A program made the position numbers and the translations under genes. From Ereboglobus sp. (GTDB lineage: Bacteria; Verrucomicrobiota; Verrucomicrobiia; Opitutales; Opitutaceae), in the NCBI GenBank assembly GCA_029974595.1, contig JARKRC010000069.1:62001-126000 (forward strand): a stretch of DNA of 64,000 bases, given 5' to 3'. Positions 19,001 through 25,952 of this stretch are shown one piece after another (positions within the stretch are counted from its first letter, which is position 1; each line of letters starts with the position of its first letter). Under the pieces are notes generated by a model. The model made no database searches. It was not told the origin of the DNA and worked only from the letters and a program-made list of their open reading frames with translations.

Positions 19001-19427
19001 TGGTGTTGGCGCCAGTTTCAGTGCGGGAGTCGCTGATGGTGTTGCCCGCAGGCAAGTCGACGCCGTCAGCGGCGATGGCGCGGACAATGTAGGAATTTTT
19101 CTTCGTAAAGTCAGCCGTGGCATCGGTGAAATTCGTGCCTTGCGTGAGGGGGGCGATGTTCAGTTTCACGGGAGCGGCGATATTGCCGTCGGTGATGCGG
19201 TAGAGGTTGAATGCGGTGTCGGACGACTCCGTGCCAATCAGACGCCAACTCACGAAGGCGTCGGTGGTCGTAGTGCGCACGGCGACGACACCACGGTCGA
19301 TGTTTCCCATGAGCGATGGCAGCGATGCGGCGCGACCGCCCGCTCCAATGACAAAGTGAGCGCACAACAAAAACCAGATGACTCCAAGCGTGCGCAGCGG
19401 TTTTTTGGCAAGGGGCGAATGTTTCAT
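13080..19427 (-). CDS. 2115-residue mosaic rhamnogalacturonan lyase (PL11) with Ig, PATR, NHL and C-terminal anchor modules
   Basis: ATG 19425-19427 precedes a signal peptide (residues 1-34). Residues 35 to about 635 form a complete PL11 rhamnogalacturonan lyase, an eight-bladed propeller with calcium-binding 'GDLDGDGEYEIVVKWNPSN', 'DLDGDGKAEIACKTADGT' and 'VADVDGDGCDEIIYG' loops; the family cleaves the GalA-Rha backbone by beta-elimination. Then come three to four bacterial Ig-like domains (about 640-1045), an autotransporter-type repeat region (about 1050-1595, e.g. 'KTGAGTLTLSGTNIFSGM'), one putative-Ig domain, NHL repeats (about 1690-1975), one Ig domain, and a C-terminal 'GGGGATGVWHWLALALLIAL' plus basic tail. 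The lyase itself equals the family's usual length; the remaining 1,480 residues are extra. The design suggests a lyase displayed at the cell surface. A dyad operator lies 48 bp upstream. Confidence 0.88.
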   Translation of the reverse strand: MKHSPLAKKPLRTLGVIWFLLCAHFVIGAGGRAASLPSLMGNIDRGVVAVRTTTTDAFVSWRLIGTESSDTAFNLYRITDGNIAAPVKLNIAPLTQGTNFTDATADFTKKNSYIVRAIAADGVDLPAGNTISDSRTETGANTIAAGAPVQPYLRIPLSIPVSGTTPAGEVYTYSPGDCSVGDLDGDGEYEIVVKWNPSNAKDNSQSGYTGNVYLDAYKLDGTQLWRIDLGKNIRAGEHYTQFMVYDLDGDGKAEIACKTADGTKDGRGTIIGDANADWRNSNGYILTGPEYLTIFNGATGAAMKTVSYLPPRGNVSDWGDSYGNRVDRFLACIAYLDGQRPSLVMCRGYYTRTTLAAWDWRDGQLTQRWFFDSDDGTPGNTAYRGQGNHQLSVADVDGDGCDEIIYGACTIDHDGKGLYSTGLRHGDKLHVAQMNPAKDQLLVWACHEEVSKNGWIGHTLRDAKTGDVLFSLPGTTDTDGAMAADIDPRNPGYEIWGARSNIRSAITYQEIVPVKPSTTFAVWWDGDLLREIYSNGVIYKWNWNTNKMDTLFAPDGIVKSEKPLLSGDLFGDWREEVIVAESDNNALRIYIPTAPTDHRITTLMHDRQYRLGIAWQNVAYNQTPHPGFYLGHNMPQPPAPNIVTSLDELLGPPAPVITAITPDTGVSAADFITSAANITLHGTAEPDVTVNLTLVAFGITRTTQADAAGNWTLSFADITLPEGKSSFTATATGADNRTGARSQPFTVTVMTAPPSAPAIVSITGDGETCAITGTAQPDSLLTMSVTTLGGLGPVEVGTDGIWTITCPLASLPSGECSFTATAADKAGNAAAASSSTVSLNTTVAAPIIAGLANDTGASPADRITSNKRPMLHGTATTGDTITISFIGSGDTLGTTTADPNGAWSFEYPHAAGLADGNYAFTAAATRAATGTSLSAPAFVVTIDTTAPSVTSITRPGPDTGAAVVFNVSFSEGITGASAASFTPVFTGGVTGAITDVTALNSTFLAVTVGNLDGDGTLRLDVNTAVSGITDIAGNALAATSITSETIIRARYGDGTWANEISGGLWSDADNWLEGTRAQGLSKAADFSAISPAQDTTVILDVTGTVGKILFGDTDPTLSTSWSIIPLASGPAPALRLAVASGTPEINVSNLALDAQATIAAPLAGTQGLVKTGGSLLVLTGSNALTGALTVNTGELSIGLGGILNIGNNTAGISANTKFSVTGGFFRTDGRFDLGANSGLIVQSGSARAASIRSASSDGGYLLISGGTLSCDNINIRRSGDTFATGVIVTDGYAALANITLGSADSYGTMSVEGGNVLVTGTFIVANQTSAGRGGKLRVTGGKLVSTETANGLVLAKTNGSNANNVATATFSGGEAAFEKITLGFDGAVTSGSATITVDGGALYLGSGGIVKNGTIGLAGKITLASGTLGAKAAWTTTHPVTLTSNIVLQTSADITLAGAISGTGGFTKTGAGTLTLSGTNIFSGMAAINEGTLAVSGTFAKFAKLTWDSAAALQLDIVRGDRLVITGALTKTGSGARTVSLTNATALTAGSTRTLATFGSTTLTSADFATIPLSNGLEGKLTVSATALALTVATAGPADKPTFTSPATATGTTGSDFNYAITVDNTATSYSATGLPSGLSINTNTGVISGKPTVSGTFTATLSATNSRGTTNFTLTLNIAAAPTHTALVTLAGVAQSSGTANGQTTAARFKSPAALIAHANGNLYIADTDNNAIRVIDAHGNVSTLATTGGALALPGALITGTGGTLIVADTGNNAIRSLNPATGQLTTLVTGIPQPEGLARDAAGNLYIAATTSHAILKFAPGATASSTLAIGFNNPTALAIGLDGFLYVADTLNHAIRKVDTVSGEITTAAGQPGASGATNGPALTARLNKPEGLAFDIAGNLYIADTGNHTIRYLDVITDEVTTLIGAPQTSGTADGLAPNARLNTPTGFAIDAATGDIYIADTGNHTIRVLLDGPRILKHPENQGISAGATASFTVLAIGAPTPAYQWQKSGSLITGATDYTYTIANAQTMHAGSYSVVVKNEMNSVISNAATLTVTATSSGSTTPPPGGSDGGGGATGVWHWLALALLIALRGIKCGVAFGRSTHFGEQF

Positions 19428-19474
19428 AGGGCTGATTTCATGAGACTATAGCAAGTCCAGCAGCCGCCTCCGCC

Positions 19475-19490
19475 TCCCCAATTCTGGTGA
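19475..19490. promoter_or_regulatory. Dyad operator candidate (site 2)
   Basis: TCCCCAATTCTGGTGA matches TCACCA-N4-TGGTGA with one mismatch in the left arm. It is 48 bp upstream of the start of the 2115-residue lyase gene, between that gene and the upstream lyase gene on the same strand. Confidence 0.6.
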
Positions 19491-19510
19491 TGTTTGCGCT
19501 ACGAAAGCCC

Positions 19511-21556
19511 TTATTTGCCCGAAAGTCCGGGAGTCGGGGTAACGATATTCGGCCAAGGCGCGGGTTTCATACCTGCTCCAAGATAGTAGCTCAGATGCGG
19601 CGGCTGGTTGTAGGCGACGTTCTGCCACGCGATGGAGACGCGATACTGGCGGTCATGCATGAGCGTGGGAAAGCGGTATGACGTCGGGAATGGCGTCGTA
19701 TAAATACGGAGGGCGTTTGCCTTGTATTCGCAGTCGCAGCTCTTGTTGCGGTGCGTGCAATCATACTCGGGCATGATGATTTCCTCGCGCCAGTCGCCAA
19801 AGAGGTCGCCACTCAGAACGGGCGTGGACTTGGTGCCGTTGCTTTTCACCACGCCCTTGTCCGCAAGAATGGGCGTAATGCCGGCGCCTGTCCATTTATA
19901 CACGGCTTTGCCGTCCGTGATCTCGCGCTGAAGATCACCATCCCACCAGAGCATGAAACTGAGCATTTTACCGTCCTTTTTTCCTATGACTTTCTTGGTG
20001 GTGGCGTCGGTAACGTCGGCGGCAACACCCCAAACCTGATAGCCGGGATAACGCGCGTCGATATGGCCGGCGGTAGCGCGTCCGGTATCGGATGTGCCCG
20101 TGATGCGCAGAAGGCTTTCGCCTGTGGAGGAATCATATAAATCATGCCCGAAAGGACGCGTTTCCAAGCATGTCCATACCTGCAAGCCGGATCGGCCGGG
20201 TATCATTTTTGCAACGTGTATCGCGTCACCGTGGCCGTTGCCCGTCGAAAAGCGGCCTGTGCCGTCATGATTGATGACGCAGGAGCCAAAAATGATTTCA
20301 TCCTTCCCGTCGCCGTCGACATCCGCCGCGGAGAGGTTATGGAAACCTTGGCCGTTGTAGGCTTCGTTGCCGGGATTGGAGCTATCGAACGTCCAGCGGT
20401 GCCTTAGTTTCCCTTCGCGAAAATCCCATGCGACAAGCACGGTCCGGCCCTTATAATATCCGCGACTCATGACAATGCTTGGGCGCTGGCCGTCGAGATA
20501 GGCGACCGTGGCAAGGAAACGATCCATGCGGTTGCCGTAATCGTCGCCCCATATTTCTTTTTGCCGCGCGACGGCCGGATTGTCGTCGTGGTTGTCGGGG
20601 TCGCGCTGCGGCAGGTATTGCACGGTGTCGATAGCCGCGCCGGTCATGCCATCGAACACGGTAAGGTATTCGGGGCCGGAGAGAATGCGCCCGGTTGTTC
20701 TTCCCTCCCGGATGCGATGATCGGCATTCAGATTGCCGATGACTTTGCCAGCGCCGTCAATAGTGCCGTCAGCGGTCTTGCAAACAACCTCGGCTTTCCC
20801 GTCTCCGTCGAAGTCATACACCATAAATTGCGTGTAATGGGAACCTGAGCGAATATTGATACCGAGATCGATGCGCCAGAGCAACGTGCCATCGAGCTTG
20901 TAAGCGTCGAGGTAGGTGTTGGCCGTGTAGCCAAATTGGGCATTGTCCCGAGCATTTTCCGGTTTCCACTTGAGAATGATTTCGTATTCGCCGTCTCCAT
21001 CAAGATCGCCCACGGAGGCTTCGTTCGGCGAATAACGTGATGCGACACCATCGGGCGTCGTCACATCAGCAGGGCGTTGCAAAGGCAGGCGCAGATACGA
21101 TTGGACGGAGGTGTTGGCACGCAAAGTGAGCGCAGATGTCGATGCTGCAGCGGAAGCCGTTTGCTCGATGCCGGAGACAACCGTGCGGACGCTGTAAACA
21201 TTGTCTTTCGAAAAATCTGCCTTGGTGTCGGTGAAGCAGGTGCTGTCGATGATGGGTTTTGCGTTCAATTTCACAGGCGCGCCGTTGCCGGTGGCGCGGT
21301 AGATGTTGAACGCGACCGCGGGGTCGTCCGTGCCGAGGAGCCGCCAGCTCGCAAAAGCCTTGTTCGATTCAAGACGCGTAACCACCAGACCCCGTCCAAG
21401 ACGCTCCATCTGCGAGGGCGGAAGCGGCGCTTCGACTGCCGCCGCCGGAATGGCTTCCATCCCGAGCAGGCCGAGGACGAAGGCGGACAAAAGCAGTGTC
21501 TTCGAGATTCTTGCAATGATTCCCTGCGCACAGTGAGGATGATTGTTTTGAAGCAT
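19511..21556 (-). CDS. Secreted rhamnogalacturonan lyase, PL11
   Basis: The protein has 681 residues when started at ATG 21554-21556, the ATG nearest to the hydrophobic signal segment (SKTLLLSAFVLGLLGM). An ATG at 21580 is also possible and would add 8 residues. The whole mature protein is a PL11 lyase with the calcium/propeller motifs 'VGDLDGDGEYEIILKWKPEN', 'YDFDGDGKAEVVCKTADG' and 'AADVDGDGKDEIIFGSCVIN', and the C-terminal 'LMHDRQYRVSIAWQNVAYNQ'. It is a close paralogue of the lyase domain of the neighbouring 2115-residue gene but has no accessory modules, so it is probably the soluble or periplasmic form. It is transcribed away from the sensor kinase gene; a perfect dyad in the shared promoter region lies 73 bp upstream. 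Confidence 0.9.
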   Translation of the reverse strand: MLQNNHPHCAQGIIARISKTLLLSAFVLGLLGMEAIPAAAVEAPLPPSQMERLGRGLVVTRLESNKAFASWRLLGTDDPAVAFNIYRATGNGAPVKLNAKPIIDSTCFTDTKADFSKDNVYSVRTVVSGIEQTASAAASTSALTLRANTSVQSYLRLPLQRPADVTTPDGVASRYSPNEASVGDLDGDGEYEIILKWKPENARDNAQFGYTANTYLDAYKLDGTLLWRIDLGINIRSGSHYTQFMVYDFDGDGKAEVVCKTADGTIDGAGKVIGNLNADHRIREGRTTGRILSGPEYLTVFDGMTGAAIDTVQYLPQRDPDNHDDNPAVARQKEIWGDDYGNRMDRFLATVAYLDGQRPSIVMSRGYYKGRTVLVAWDFREGKLRHRWTFDSSNPGNEAYNGQGFHNLSAADVDGDGKDEIIFGSCVINHDGTGRFSTGNGHGDAIHVAKMIPGRSGLQVWTCLETRPFGHDLYDSSTGESLLRITGTSDTGRATAGHIDARYPGYQVWGVAADVTDATTKKVIGKKDGKMLSFMLWWDGDLQREITDGKAVYKWTGAGITPILADKGVVKSNGTKSTPVLSGDLFGDWREEIIMPEYDCTHRNKSCDCEYKANALRIYTTPFPTSYRFPTLMHDRQYRVSIAWQNVAYNQPPHLSYYLGAGMKPAPWPNIVTPTPGLSGK

Positions 21557-21626
21557 GACGGAAGGGCCTTGGATCGACATTTGGCTGAATGTGCCCTTGA
21601 TAATGCCCAAAGCCGCACAGTCACGA

Positions 21627-21646
21627 CATCACCAATTATGGTGATG
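21627..21646. promoter_or_regulatory. Dyad operator candidate (site 3), between divergent lyase and sensor genes
   Basis: CATCACCAATTATGGTGATG is a perfect 8-4-8 dyad and the best copy of the family. It lies 71 bp upstream of the PL11 gene on the minus strand and 49 bp upstream of the sensor kinase ATG on the plus strand. One bound regulator could control both the enzyme and its own sensory system. Confidence 0.75.
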
Positions 21647-21694
21647 ATTTTCTCTGTTGCGCTTAATTACCATGTTGCCGTGATAATAAGTATC

Positions 21695-24600
21695 ATGGCC
21701 CCTTGCCCATCACACGCGCCATGCGCAAACCCGCCGCGTTACGTGCGAAATGCGAGGCCGCCGGGGCGGCTGCCTCGCCAGACGCTCGTGTCATTCGCAC
21801 TGGCCTTTCTTGCGCTCATTGCGGCAAACACCCTCGTGCGGGCATCCTCGCTTCCCGTCGATGACGGCTTCGTTTTGCGTGAGTGGTATGTCGAGGACGG
21901 GCTGCCGCATAATGTCGTCAACGCCGTCGTCCGCGACAAACGCGGCTTCCTTTGGATTGCGACGGTAGGCGGCCTGGCCCGCTTCGACGGCAGGCAGTTT
22001 GTCGATTACAAAGTGCCGCAGGAATACATGCAGAACGGCTACACGGACAACATCAGGGCCATGTGCATGGAAAACGAGCACACGCTGCTGCTCATCACCG
22101 ACGCCGACAGGCTCGTGCGCCTCCACGACGGCAAGTTCGAGCTCCATCCCGCCGATGCGATGCTGCGCGGACACATCCTGCGCGATCTGGCCGTGGATTC
22201 CAGCGGCGCCGTGTGGATTGGAACCAACACATCGACGCTCTTGCGCTGGGATGAAAAAAGCCTGCAAACCTTCAACGCCGGATCGGGGCTGCCTGCGCGA
22301 GGCGGGCGTTATTGCGTCGTAACCGACAGCGACAATCGCACGTGGGTGGGTGTTGATGATTTTCTCGGCTGGTATGAGTCCGGACGCATGCACCGGTATG
22401 AGGGCGACCACGGGCACGCCATAATAATCGCGCCGGCACGTTCGGGCGGAATCTGGATCTCCGCCCGGGAGCACTTGGCAAAGATCGAAGGCGGACAATT
22501 GAAGGTCGTGCTGCCGCGCGACAAATGGCTGGCGCCGGGCATGGGTATCCGGGAAATATTTGAAGCCGGCGATGGGGCGCTGTGGATCGCGACGCGCCGC
22601 GACTTTGTTTTTCGTCTGGCAAAAGGCATCATGGAACGGGTTCCACTGCACATCGAGCGAGTCCGCTCGATAACGGACGACATTGACTCCAATGTCTGGA
22701 TGGGCACCTACGGCGGCGGCCTCGTGCGCGCCACGCTGCGGCATCACGTGCTGCTCAACGCCGAAAGCGGTCTCCCCACCAATGTGAGCATCGCCGTATG
22801 CGAGGACGAACACGGCGCCATCTGGTGCGCCAACCAAGCCGGCGGGCTCGTGCGCGTGAAAGACGGCAGGATCAATACCGTCAGCCTGGACAAGCAGCAA
22901 GCCCCCTACATCAGCAATGTCTGCCCCGATCGGAAAGGCCGCATCTGGGCGTGTTCGCCCGGCGCACTTCTATGGACGACCGCCGCAGGCGAAACAGATC
23001 CCCTCACCGGAGAAACGCGATGGGTTTTCCGGCGCAGCGAAATCCCAATGCGCACCGTGCAAACCATGTTTTGCGCCGCCAACGGCGACCTCTGGCTAAG
23101 CTGGGATTACGGACGCCTCGGAGTGATGCACGACGGAAAAATGCGCGAGTATGGCAAAGCCGAAGGTTTTCCCGGGGAGCGCGTCGCGGGCATCATCGAG
23201 CGCAAGGATGGCACGATATGGTTTGGCACCGAGCCTGGACGCCTCTTCCGCCTCGACAAAAACAGCGACGCATTCGTGGAGGAAAAGCTGCCGGACAGCG
23301 CGCGCGCCCCGCGGTTGTTCTCACTCTTTGCCGACAGCGCCGACCGTCTTTGGCTCGGCACGACCAACGGACTGCTCCTCTGGCGCGGCAAACAATCAAG
23401 GCTTTTCACCCGTGCCGACGGACTCTCCGACAGGCTCATAAACCAGATCATCGAGGACGAACACGAGCGCCTCTGGATCAGCAGCCGTCGCGGCATCTTT
23501 TATGTATCGATAAAACAACTGCTCGAAATCGCGAACGCGCCCGAAGGTTCGGCTCCGAAAGCGACTGCGACCCTCTACGGCCGTGACGAAAGCCTCGACG
23601 GTATTTCGGGAATATCCGGCGGCCAGCCGATGGCATGGAAAAGCCGCGACGACCGCATTTGGTTCGCCACCTACCGGGGAGTCGTGGGCTTTGACACACC
23701 CGAGGTTGGCGAATCACGCAAGACCGTCCCCGTTTATATCGACGGAATAAGGACGAACGACAGCGCGATGGAAACGATCAAGCCCGGCGCACCGGCCCGC
23801 ATCGCGCCCAACTCCGCACCCATTGAGTTTCACTTCACCGCGCTCAATTTTTCCACGCCTCAACGCACACGCGTGCGCCGCATGCTCGAAGGCGTGGACA
23901 CCGGCTGGATCGATGTCGGCAACGAACGCAGCGTCACCTACCCTCGCCTGCCTCCCGGCCGTTACGTATTCCGCGTGCAAGCGGATGACGCCGACAGCGG
24001 CGTCATGAACCAGTCCGAGGCATCCGTTGACATCATCGTTGCCGCCGCATGGTGGCAGACGGCGTGGGCCGCGCTCGGCACGATCATCCTCTTCGCCGTC
24101 GTCGTCGCGCTCATCGTCCGCCGCGTTTCCAACCGCATCCTCAGGCGACGCCTGCGACGCCTTCAGCGGGAACGCGCCCTCGATCACGAGCGGGCCCGCA
24201 TCGCGCGCGATCTCCATGACGAACTGGGCGGAAGTATGACCAAGATCGGTTTTGTGGCCGACAAGCTGCAGCGTCGCAACGCCGATCCCTCGCAAACCGC
24301 GCTATTGGGACGCCTCGTCGGCCTTTCCACCAGCCTCGTCGAAGACCTGCACAAAATCATTTGGACTGTAAACCCTCAGAACGATTGCTGGCAAAACCTC
24401 GCCGCCTACATTGCCCGATATGCCCAGCGCCACCTTGCAGACACCGGCGTCATGTGCACCGTCGATGGCGTCGAGTCCATTCCCTCGCGCCCGCTCACAC
24501 CCGAAGTCCAGCACCACCTGCTGGCCCTCACGAAAGAAGCCTTGAACAACATCCTCAAACACTCTCAGGCCGACCGGGTCAGAATCGTCCTCTCCGCCAC

Positions 24601-24802
24601 CACCGAGCGCTTCCATATGAGCATAAGCGACAACGGACGCGGTTTTGACACGACCCTTTCAAACCCTGGAAACGGCTTGGAAAACATGCGCGCGCGCATG
24701 TCTGAAATCGACGGGCATATCTCAATTACAAGCCGCCCCGGCGAAGGCGCTAAAATTGAAATCGACGCGCCTTTTCACTGCAAACAGCCTCTTATCAACT
24801 GA
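21695..24802 (+). CDS. Two-component sensor kinase: periplasmic Reg_prop propeller, Y_Y_Y, HisKA_3, HATPase
   Basis: The protein has 1035 residues from ATG 21695; the frame is open farther upstream but would run through the promoter dyad. An N-terminal signal/anchor spans residues 30-50. Residues about 55-670 carry two-component regulator propeller repeats ('GLPHNVVNAVVRDKRGFLWI', 'NRTWVGVDDFLGW', 'RLINQIIEDEHERLWISSRR'). A Y_Y_Y domain follows (about 675-780), then a membrane helix (about 785-808) and a HisKA_3 box 'RIARDLHDELGGSMTK' with phospho-acceptor His841. The HATPase domain has 'KEALNNILKHSQ', 'DNGRGFD' and 'GNGLENMRAR'. In Bacteroidetes such proteins sense oligosaccharides released from the target glycan. 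Here the kinase is not fused to a receiver; the partner response regulator starts 32 bp downstream. Confidence 0.92.
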   Translation: MAPCPSHAPCANPPRYVRNARPPGRLPRQTLVSFALAFLALIAANTLVRASSLPVDDGFVLREWYVEDGLPHNVVNAVVRDKRGFLWIATVGGLARFDGRQFVDYKVPQEYMQNGYTDNIRAMCMENEHTLLLITDADRLVRLHDGKFELHPADAMLRGHILRDLAVDSSGAVWIGTNTSTLLRWDEKSLQTFNAGSGLPARGGRYCVVTDSDNRTWVGVDDFLGWYESGRMHRYEGDHGHAIIIAPARSGGIWISAREHLAKIEGGQLKVVLPRDKWLAPGMGIREIFEAGDGALWIATRRDFVFRLAKGIMERVPLHIERVRSITDDIDSNVWMGTYGGGLVRATLRHHVLLNAESGLPTNVSIAVCEDEHGAIWCANQAGGLVRVKDGRINTVSLDKQQAPYISNVCPDRKGRIWACSPGALLWTTAAGETDPLTGETRWVFRRSEIPMRTVQTMFCAANGDLWLSWDYGRLGVMHDGKMREYGKAEGFPGERVAGIIERKDGTIWFGTEPGRLFRLDKNSDAFVEEKLPDSARAPRLFSLFADSADRLWLGTTNGLLLWRGKQSRLFTRADGLSDRLINQIIEDEHERLWISSRRGIFYVSIKQLLEIANAPEGSAPKATATLYGRDESLDGISGISGGQPMAWKSRDDRIWFATYRGVVGFDTPEVGESRKTVPVYIDGIRTNDSAMETIKPGAPARIAPNSAPIEFHFTALNFSTPQRTRVRRMLEGVDTGWIDVGNERSVTYPRLPPGRYVFRVQADDADSGVMNQSEASVDIIVAAAWWQTAWAALGTIILFAVVVALIVRRVSNRILRRRLRRLQRERALDHERARIARDLHDELGGSMTKIGFVADKLQRRNADPSQTALLGRLVGLSTSLVEDLHKIIWTVNPQNDCWQNLAAYIARYAQRHLADTGVMCTVDGVESIPSRPLTPEVQHHLLALTKEALNNILKHSQADRVRIVLSATTERFHMSISDNGRGFDTTLSNPGNGLENMRARMSEIDGHISITSRPGEGAKIEIDAPFHCKQPLIN

Positions 24803-24834
24803 TACCACCCGATATCTCCTTACGCACATCACCA

Positions 24835-25473
24835 ATGCCAATCAGCATCGCCATAGTTGAAGATGACGCCGACATCGCCGAAGGAATTGCCGACATCATA
24901 TCGGAAGTATCCGACTTCAAACTTATCTGCTGCTGCCGGAACGTGCGCACCGCGCTCTCGGAGATTCCCGCCGCCGCGCCCGATGTCATCATCATGGACA
25001 TCAACCTGCCCGATGGCTCCGGCATTTACGCCACGGCAAAGCTCAAACAACTGCTTCCGCACACCGAGGTGATGATCTTCACGGTGTATGAAAATACCGA
25101 GGACATCTTTCAAGCGCTTGAAGCCGGCGCGAGCGGCTACCTGCTCAAACGCTCTAGCTCCGCCAAGATCATCTCATCGATACGCAACCTCATGAAAGGC
25201 GAGGTGCCGATGACCGCCGAAATCGCGCGCAAAGTCATCCAGTCGTTCAAAAAACAGCAGCCCGCCGCGCAACGCGGCGCAGCCAGCGACAAACTCACTC
25301 CTCGCGAAGTCGACATTCTGCAAATGCTGGCGAAGGGTTATCCGACAAAGGAAATCGCCAGCCGCCGTTCCATCAGCGTGGATACGGTAAACACTCACCT
25401 CAAAAGCATCTACGACAAACTCCGCGTGCATTCCCGCACGGAAGCCGTGCTCAAGTTTCTGGAAAACAACTGA
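24835..25473 (+). CDS. NarL/FixJ-family response regulator (receiver + LuxR HTH)
   Basis: This 212-residue protein has the full two-domain layout. The receiver spans residues 1-120, with acidic pocket E9/D10/D11, phospho-acceptor D55 in 'VIIMDINLPDGSG' and the conserved lysine in 'GYLLKRS'. The LuxR-type HTH lies at about 150-208 ('LTPREVDILQMLAKGYPTKE', 'VDTVNTHLKSIYDKL'). It follows the sensor kinase by 32 bp and should be its phosphorylation partner. LuxR-type dimers usually bind inverted repeats with a short spacer, which fits the TCACCA-N4-TGGTGA dyads in the surrounding locus. That link is an inference. Confidence 0.93.
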   Translation: MPISIAIVEDDADIAEGIADIISEVSDFKLICCCRNVRTALSEIPAAAPDVIIMDINLPDGSGIYATAKLKQLLPHTEVMIFTVYENTEDIFQALEAGASGYLLKRSSSAKIISSIRNLMKGEVPMTAEIARKVIQSFKKQQPAAQRGAASDKLTPREVDILQMLAKGYPTKEIASRRSISVDTVNTHLKSIYDKLRVHSRTEAVLKFLENN

Positions 25474-25643
25474 GCCCGGCCCGGAATCCGTGAGAACCAC
25501 TTGCCCTGTGCCGGTGAGTGCGGAAGCGCCCCAAGATCCGGAGCAAGATGCGCAGGTGAGGCGTCTTTCTCACTGCGAGGCGCACACGCAGATACGACGA
25601 AGACAATCGCGCATATCACGAGAAGGTGGAGCCCGTTTCTCAT
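25410..25643 (-). CDS. Possible small lipoprotein (uncertain)
   Basis: A 77-residue frame on the minus strand opens with MRNGLHLLVICAIVFVVSAC, a good lipoprotein signal with a VSAC lipobox. The mature part is short, proline/serine-rich and unrecognised. Its last 21 codons overlap the 3' end of the response regulator gene on the opposite strand. Real small lipoproteins often look like this, but in GC-rich DNA a chance antisense frame is possible. The rest of the 480-bp gap up to the next gene holds two dyad operator candidates and no other gene. Confidence 0.35.
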   Translation of the reverse strand: MRNGLHLLVICAIVFVVSACAPRSEKDASPAHLAPDLGALPHSPAQGKWFSRIPGRAQLFSRNLSTASVRECTRSLS

Positions 25644-25692
25644 TTTTAGGGAATTCTATCTCGATGCTGCCAAAAACACTGGGACGAACGCA

Positions 25693-25708
25693 TCACATAT
25701 TCTGGTGA
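25693..25708. promoter_or_regulatory. Weak dyad operator candidate (site 4)
   Basis: TCACATATTCTGGTGA keeps the full right arm TGGTGA and four of six bases in the left arm. It lies 245 bp upstream of the second TonB-dependent receptor gene and 66 bp from a better copy, so it may be the distal half of a tandem arrangement. Confidence 0.4.
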
Positions 25709-25773
25709 TTTTTATCCGACAAACGCCCGTCTCTCCACCAGCCAAACAAAATTAAGACCGAGCAGAGTGCATG

Positions 25774-25789
25774 TCACCAATTTTGGGGA
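25774..25789. promoter_or_regulatory. Dyad operator candidate (site 5)
   Basis: TCACCAATTTTGGGGA has a perfect left arm and one mismatch in the right arm. It is 164 bp upstream of the start of the second TonB-dependent receptor gene, in a gap that otherwise holds no gene. Confidence 0.55.
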
Positions 25790-25952
25790 TGCGAACGCTG
25801 CGTCATCATTATTATGATGGAAGGCGTTAATTTGCTAACCTGCCAACGCAACCTCCTGCCTTCCCCATATCTTTTCTGATTTCCTCACCACGTCATCCGC
25901 CACTTGCGGCATGAAACACATACGACCGAAATCCTAAACCCACCACCAAAAC

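Noticed and set aside
21557-21610. Longer N-terminus for the stand-alone PL11 lyase, starting at TTG
   Set aside because: It would place a 35-residue polar stretch before the signal peptide and approach the promoter dyad; an internal ATG near the signal is better.
24828-24843. TCACCAATGCCAATCA just at the response regulator start, resembling the dyad operator
   Set aside because: Only the left arm matches and it overlaps the start codon; a half-site alone is likely chance.
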